Shown here: positions 4,678-9,110 of the stretch, piece after piece
Position numbering within the stretch: position 1 is the first letter of the stretch
How the letters are laid out: every line of letters begins with the position of its first letter
NCBI GenBank assembly: GCA_900322165.1
Contig: ONYR01000385.1
Location: forward strand, 1-9,110
DNA length: 9,110 nt
Direction: 5' to 3'
DNA from: an uncultured Eubacteriales bacterium
GTDB lineage: Bacteria; Bacillota; Clostridia; Lachnospirales; Bianqueaceae
Notes under the pieces: model-generated
The model's database searches: none
What the model was told of the DNA's origin: nothing
What the model saw: only the letters and a program-made list of their open reading frames with translations
Program-made: the position numbers and the translations under genes

Positions 4678-6870
4678 GTGAGAGCAATCTGCCGTCCGAC
4701 AAAGATGTCCGCAAGCGAAGTTGCGGCGGTAAGAAGGGCGCGCAAGGGGGATAAGAAAGCCTTGGAGGAGATCATCCGACTTGCGGAACCGTTCGTTTTT
4801 TATAACTGTTTGAAGTTTACCGGCAAAGATCATGAGGAGGATGCGCAGGACCTGACGCAGGAAACCCTCATCAAAGTATGTTCCCGCCTGAATATGCTTG
4901 AAAACAATGAGCGATATCTAAGCTGGGCGCTGACCATAACGATCAATACCTGCAAGGATTTTTACAGAAAGAAAAGAGACTACGAACTGTTCTCCGACAC
5001 CGAAGACCTGTCGGCTCTGGAAATCTATGAAGAGGTGCCTGATGAAGATCTGAACTCGCAGACCATTCCGGAGAAGAAGGTCGACAACGAAGAAACGCAG
5101 AAAATGATCCGGGATATTGTCAACGAACTGCCGGATGAACAGCGAATTGCGGTTACCCTCACTTACTATGATTTCCTCACAAGCAGGGAAATCGCTCAAC
5201 AGCTTAATGTTAATGAAAATACAGTAAAATACCGTCTTGCTTCCGCAAGGAGAAAAATTCGAAGACGCATCGAAGAATACAAAGCGGAAGGCATCAAGCT
5301 CTACAACGTCGCGCCGGCAAGCTTTCTCAGTTATCTTTCTTATTTCCTCTCCAACGAAGCAAAAGAGATGTCCGAAGCTATTTTCGTGAAACTGCCTGTA
5401 GCCAGTCTGATGGCAGCATTAAGTGAAGCCGGTGTAACCATAGGCATGATCACCGGCTCAACCACAGCTTCAATCGTGTCCGCTGTGGGAGCAGCGCTTT
5501 CCGGTGTCGGAGTATTTTTGTCAGCGGCAGGCGGGAAAATCGTAGCCATCATTGTCATGACTGCGCTTGTCGTTGGCGCAACAGAGTCAGCCGCGTCTCT
5601 TAACAATTTGCTGTTTCAATCCAAACCCGACCGTGTAGAAGTGGAAGAAAGCACTTTTTCGGACGAAAACTCTTCGATGCATCACGAAGAATCCGAGATG
5701 TCTTATGAATCATCGACAAACGAGTCTGAACCGGAGTCGTCCTCTCAACCCGAATCGAGTTCTCAGAGAGAAGACTCATCTTCAAGTGAGAGTTCCACTA
5801 TAGAAAGCCAAGTTGTCTACGAGAGTTCTTCGACAGAGGAATCTTCTGAAAACACAGAAGAAAGCAACGATTCCAGCACCGAGACTTCTGAGAATTCCAG
5901 CACCGAGACTTCTGAGAATTCCAGCACCGTCAATAGTTCCGAGGCCACGGAATCTTCAGGAAACAGCAACACCGAATCTTCCAATACTTCAGGCCAAACC
6001 GCGTCAGGCGAGTCTTTGAGAAATGCTGGATCCAACAGCTCCGCAACGGAAAGCTCGAATAATGAGAGTTCGAGAAATGAAAGCTCCAATAACGAGAGTT
6101 CTGAAAATGAGAGCTCGGCGGGGGAAAGCTCACATACCCATACCTATGAAGAAACAAACCGAGTCGTCGGGCCGAATAATCCGGACGTTGGATACACAAG
6201 TACCGTTACCTATACGTGCTCTGAGTGCGGGGATACATATGTAACGACGGAGGAACACTTACATACTTTTGCCGCTTTGGACAGACACTCCTACGGATGT
6301 ACGGACGTGACATACATGACAGACCCAGATGAGGTGTGGGCTTGGTGGCTGAGTAGTAAATATCATTCAGAGCATCAATTTCACTCCAGATGGTGTTCGG
6401 ATACCTCTTGTGCGTATTATGAGTCTTATCAGGATGGATCAACGGTCAGTTACGAAGAACACAATTTTGTTTTCGTGTCGGATACTTATACACCACCAAA
6501 CTGCGTATATCAAGGCGGCAGTCTTCTTATATATCAATGCACTATATGTTCGATGATGATCCAGATCAATTATAACTTTGGAACACCTCTTGGCCACGAC
6601 TATGTGGACTACACTAGAAGCACTGACGCGGACGGAAAAATCACGATCGAATTTAGCTGCAATCGGTGCGGCGTCCATCATATATTTAAAGAGGTATCGA
6701 GACAAGCATTAGTTGACGGTAGTACCATAGTTTATTTTGTGTGTTCGATATGTCAGACATATTATAATGAAACCTTCAGACCTGGCGAAGTAATCAGCGA
6801 GCGGGAAACCGGTTACTTATCCGCCGACCGGCTGTTCATTGTGCCGGAGCGATTTCGACTAACCGCCTGA
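4678..6870 (+). CDS. ECF-type sigma factor fused to membrane segment, Ser-rich stalk and CxxC-rich C-terminal domain
   Basis: The 730-residue protein has five parts. Residues 31-100 are sigma region 2: EDAQDLTQETLIKV is the core-binding helix and DFYRKKR lies at the end of region 2.4. Residues 140-200 are sigma region 4, with LPDEQRIAVTLTYYDFLTSREI and the helix-turn-helix NVNENTVKYRLASARRKI. Residues 205-250 are a conserved linker. A Gly/Ala/Ser-rich stretch (252-286) precedes a strong hydrophobic segment (287-302) that begins after a Lys. Residues 325-485 are a stalk rich in Ser, Glu, Asn and Thr, followed by a domain from about 486 with CxxC pairs at 514/517, 621/624, 661/664 and 689/692 set between His-rich turns such as HTHTY and LGHDY. 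Such CxxC and GH-Y spacing recalls repeats of clostridial surface proteins. I infer a sigma factor held at the membrane whose outer domain senses something. Whether the C-terminus is outside depends on the hydrophobic region crossing the membrane an odd number of times. The next gene is its paralogue, 49 bases downstream. Confidence 0.85.
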   Translation: MRAICRPTKMSASEVAAVRRARKGDKKALEEIIRLAEPFVFYNCLKFTGKDHEEDAQDLTQETLIKVCSRLNMLENNERYLSWALTITINTCKDFYRKKRDYELFSDTEDLSALEIYEEVPDEDLNSQTIPEKKVDNEETQKMIRDIVNELPDEQRIAVTLTYYDFLTSREIAQQLNVNENTVKYRLASARRKIRRRIEEYKAEGIKLYNVAPASFLSYLSYFLSNEAKEMSEAIFVKLPVASLMAALSEAGVTIGMITGSTTASIVSAVGAALSGVGVFLSAAGGKIVAIIVMTALVVGATESAASLNNLLFQSKPDRVEVEESTFSDENSSMHHEESEMSYESSTNESEPESSSQPESSSQREDSSSSESSTIESQVVYESSSTEESSENTEESNDSSTETSENSSTETSENSSTVNSSEATESSGNSNTESSNTSGQTASGESLRNAGSNSSATESSNNESSRNESSNNESSENESSAGESSHTHTYEETNRVVGPNNPDVGYTSTVTYTCSECGDTYVTTEEHLHTFAALDRHSYGCTDVTYMTDPDEVWAWWLSSKYHSEHQFHSRWCSDTSCAYYESYQDGSTVSYEEHNFVFVSDTYTPPNCVYQGGSLLIYQCTICSMMIQINYNFGTPLGHDYVDYTRSTDADGKITIEFSCNRCGVHHIFKEVSRQALVDGSTIVYFVCSICQTYYNETFRPGEVISERETGYLSADRLFIVPERFRLTA
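5665..6132 (+). repeat. Low-complexity Ser/Glu-rich stalk with short internal repeats (first paralogue)
   Basis: Within the coding sequence, a 24-base unit encoding SSTETSEN is repeated exactly from 5870 (5870-5893 and 5894-5917, then half of a third copy to 5929). Near 6058-6120 there is a looser series of NESS motifs about 15 bases apart. These suggest that the stalk grows and shrinks by slippage or unequal exchange. The second paralogue's stalk lacks the exact 24-base repeat. Confidence 0.8.
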
Positions 6871-6905
6871 TTCAAAGGGTTAGCTAATAGACAGATTAAG
6901 AGAGG

Positions 6906-6912
6906 AAAGGAG
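6906..6912 (+). promoter_or_regulatory. Ribosome binding site of the second sigma-fusion gene
   Basis: AAAGGAG ends seven bases before the GTG at 6920. The whole gap between the two genes is 49 bases and shows no terminator hairpin or promoter, so the genes are probably co-transcribed. Confidence 0.75.
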
Positions 6913-6919
6913 TATTACG

Positions 6920-9088
6920 GTGAAAGCCATTTCCAGACCGACGAAAATGACTGCGGCTGAGGCAGCTACGGTAAGAAAAGCACGTAAAGGAGACAAGAGT
7001 GCCGTTGAGTCCGTTTTCAGGATGGCCGAGCCGTTCGTGTACTATAACTGTCTGAAATTTGTCGGAAGCGGCCATGAACAAGACGCACAAGACCTGACTC
7101 AGGAGACACTGCTGAAGGCCTATTCGCGATTGGGTTCTTTGGATAATAACGAACGCTTCCTGAGCTGGGTTTTGACCATTACACTCAATACCTGCAAGGA
7201 TTTTTACAGGAAGAAAAGAGACTACGAGCTGTTCTCGGATACGGATGAGAAATCAGCTCAAGAGATTTATGAAGAGATGCCGGATGAGGATCTGAAATCT
7301 CAGACCGTTCCGGAGAAGAAGGTCGACAACGAAGAGACCCAGAAAATGATCCGGGATATTGTCAACGAACTGCCGGACGAACAGCGCATTGCGGTTACAC
7401 TCACTTATTATGATTTCCTCACAAGCCGGGAGATCGCTCAGCAGCTTAATGTTAATGAAAATACCGTCAAATACCGTCTTGCTTCCGCAAGGAGAAAAAT
7501 TCACAAACGAATCGAAGAATACAAAGCCGAAGGAATCAAGCTCTACAACGTCGCGCCGGCAAGCTTTCTCAGTTATCTTTCGTATTTCCTCTCCAACGAA
7601 GCAAAAGAGATGTCCGAGGCTATTTTCGTGAAACTGCCGGTCGCCAGCCTGATGGCAGCTTTAAGCGAAGCCGGGCTAACCATAGGCGTGATCACGGGCT
7701 CAACCACAGCCTCGATCGTGTCCGCTGTGGGAGCAGCGCTTTCCGGTGTTGGAGTGTTTTTGTCAGCGGCAGGCGGGAAAATCGTAGCCATCATCGTTAT
7801 GACCGCGCTTGTCGTTGGTGCGACAGAGTCGGCTGCGTCTCTTAACCATCTGCTGTTTCAATCCAAACCCGACCGTGTAGAGGTGGAGGAAAGCACTTTT
7901 TCGGAAGAAAACTCTTCGATGAATCACATGGAAACTCACGAGTCGTCGATGAACGAGTCTGAACCTAGCTCTGCAACTCAAACTGAAATGAGTTCGCAAC
8001 AGGAATCCTCATCCACTAGCGAGAGTTCCTCTTTAGAAAGCCAAGTTGTCTATGAAACTTCTTCTACAGCTCAATCTTCCGAAAATACAGAACAAAGCAG
8101 CGTAAGCACTGAAGCTTCGGGAAATGCAAGTGCTGGCAGCAATTCCGGAACTGCGGAATCTTCGAATAATACAGAACAGAGCAGCGGTTCAAGCACGGAG
8201 GCTACAGGGAATTCAAGTACCACCAATAGTTCTGAAACCGTGGAAGCTTCGGATAACGATAACACGGAATCTACCGCCTCTAATCTCTCTGAAAGTTCAA
8301 TGATGGAGGAATCTTCAAGCACGACAGAATCTTCGGAAAGCAATGATTCGCAAAACTCTTCTGAGGAAAGCTCCCATAATTATGGGGATTATTATACTGA
8401 TATGTGGGAAACTTATGTTCTTGCAGGGGAAATCAAGCAGCCAGACGGAACAAGCTTGGTATATCCTGGTAAGAGTTTTACGATTCATCATCAGTATTAT
8501 CCGGACGGGACATTACGTAATGAAGCAGAGTATTCTTCCCAGATTCAACAATACTGTGATGGTGGAAATTGCTGGCAGCCGCTGTTATCTTGGGCAAGGG
8601 AATATGGATACAATTTGGACTCGACATATATCGAGGATCAGGGGGTAAGTAATATCAATTCAGCAACGACCTATTATGATGCTAACACTTATGAAGAGAT
8701 AGATCCGAACTATGAGGACTTGAGCAATTTCGATTATTTTTGTGTTAGCCACGGTTCAGAAACTCGCACTTATTGGCTATATTATGATGCCAGCGCCCCT
8801 GGTTGTGACTTTAGTTTGAGCTATAATGAAAACCACTACATTGGATCCGGAGATCTCGATGTTAGTTTAAATGCTCCGGATAATGCGTTGAAGAGTATTG
8901 GCGTGATTGAGAATAAAAATTACACCGAAACTCCTCTTCCGGAAAGTGCTTATTATTATAACGGGAAGGATCTGGTTCGTATTGATGGCGCATATCTTGA
9001 TTCTTTAGAAAGCGGTTGCTCCTACTGGTTTGTTTTCTATTTTGAAAAGCGCACAGAAAATGCTCTTATTTATATTTTAGAAGGCTAG
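6920..9088 (+). CDS. Second ECF-type sigma/membrane fusion with a different C-terminal domain (X2-like end)
   Basis: The 722-residue paralogue matches the preceding protein without gaps for its first 328 residues. By my count there are 34 differences in residues 1-130 and only 5 in 131-328. It has the same sigma region 2 (31-100), region 4 (140-200), linker, hydrophobic segment (287-302) and Ser/Glu/Asn/Thr-rich stalk (about 325-485). After ESSH (483-486) the sequence is unrelated to its partner. Residues 487-635 are rich in Tyr and Asp and have only a few Cys; I do not recognise them. Residues about 640-720 resemble an X2 (CBM_X2) Ig-like module, with YYYNGKDLVRIDGAYLDSLESG (678-699, joined by a short break) followed by alternating aromatic strands. 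X2 modules occur in cellulosome scaffoldins and other clostridial surface proteins. The inferred role is a membrane-tethered sigma factor with a different sensor. The stop codon at 9086-9088 is close to the window edge, so anything further in the operon is unseen. Confidence 0.83.
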   Translation: MKAISRPTKMTAAEAATVRKARKGDKSAVESVFRMAEPFVYYNCLKFVGSGHEQDAQDLTQETLLKAYSRLGSLDNNERFLSWVLTITLNTCKDFYRKKRDYELFSDTDEKSAQEIYEEMPDEDLKSQTVPEKKVDNEETQKMIRDIVNELPDEQRIAVTLTYYDFLTSREIAQQLNVNENTVKYRLASARRKIHKRIEEYKAEGIKLYNVAPASFLSYLSYFLSNEAKEMSEAIFVKLPVASLMAALSEAGLTIGVITGSTTASIVSAVGAALSGVGVFLSAAGGKIVAIIVMTALVVGATESAASLNHLLFQSKPDRVEVEESTFSEENSSMNHMETHESSMNESEPSSATQTEMSSQQESSSTSESSSLESQVVYETSSTAQSSENTEQSSVSTEASGNASAGSNSGTAESSNNTEQSSGSSTEATGNSSTTNSSETVEASDNDNTESTASNLSESSMMEESSSTTESSESNDSQNSSEESSHNYGDYYTDMWETYVLAGEIKQPDGTSLVYPGKSFTIHHQYYPDGTLRNEAEYSSQIQQYCDGGNCWQPLLSWAREYGYNLDSTYIEDQGVSNINSATTYYDANTYEEIDPNYEDLSNFDYFCVSHGSETRTYWLYYDASAPGCDFSLSYNENHYIGSGDLDVSLNAPDNALKSIGVIENKNYTETPLPESAYYYNGKDLVRIDGAYLDSLESGCSYWFVFYFEKRTENALIYILEG

Positions 9089-9110
9089 TCAAACAAGACT
9101 ATACAAACAC

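Noticed and set aside
5813..6244. Open frames on both strands within the Ser-rich stalk
   Set aside because: They are alternative frames of low-complexity coding DNA and produce only repetitive peptides (LEFSEVSV- or RLLRIPAP-like).

Overview
The window looks like a piece of a chromosome from an anaerobic gut-type Clostridia (Bacillota), most likely of the Oscillospiraceae/Ruminococcaceae kind. This rests on the G-rich Shine-Dalgarno sequences, the PepF-type peptidase, and the Ser/Glu/Asn-rich, CxxC-rich and X2-like sequences that resemble clostridial surface proteins. The lineage is inferred from these features and was not tested by any search.

Layout: (1) 1-1797, two rightward enzyme genes, an alpha/beta-hydrolase of the proline-iminopeptidase type and a small HD-domain hydrolase, separated by a spacer that carries a 9-bp tandem repeat. 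(2) 1798-2474, a gene-free convergent spacer filled by one large 20-bp-arm hairpin and an array of eleven 51-53-bp palindromic units with alternating linkers. (3) 2475-4286, leftward oligoendopeptidase F (pepF). (4) 4287-4677, a divergent control region with a candidate promoter in each direction and three GTATAC palindromes. (5) 4678-9088, two tandem paralogous genes, probably one operon.

The last two genes are the most interesting part. Each encodes, in one polypeptide, an ECF-type sigma factor (regions 2 and 4), a conserved linker, a hydrophobic membrane segment, a Ser/Thr/Glu/Asn-rich stalk of about 150 residues and a C-terminal domain that is probably outside the cell. The two proteins are colinear through residue 328 and their stalks are still recognisably related, but right after a shared ESSH motif at residue 486 they carry unrelated C-terminal domains. 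One is a set of CxxC motifs of a kind seen in clostridial surface proteins. The other is Tyr-rich and ends in what looks like an X2-type Ig-like module. The inferred picture is a pair of membrane-tethered sigma factors with swapped sensors: a one-piece analogue of the SigI/RsgI sigma/anti-sigma logic, in which the sensor and the transcription factor are the same protein.

The sigma genes look less G+C-rich than the enzyme genes, and their C-terminal parts are the most A+T-rich coding sequence in the window, which is compatible with transfer or domain acquisition.
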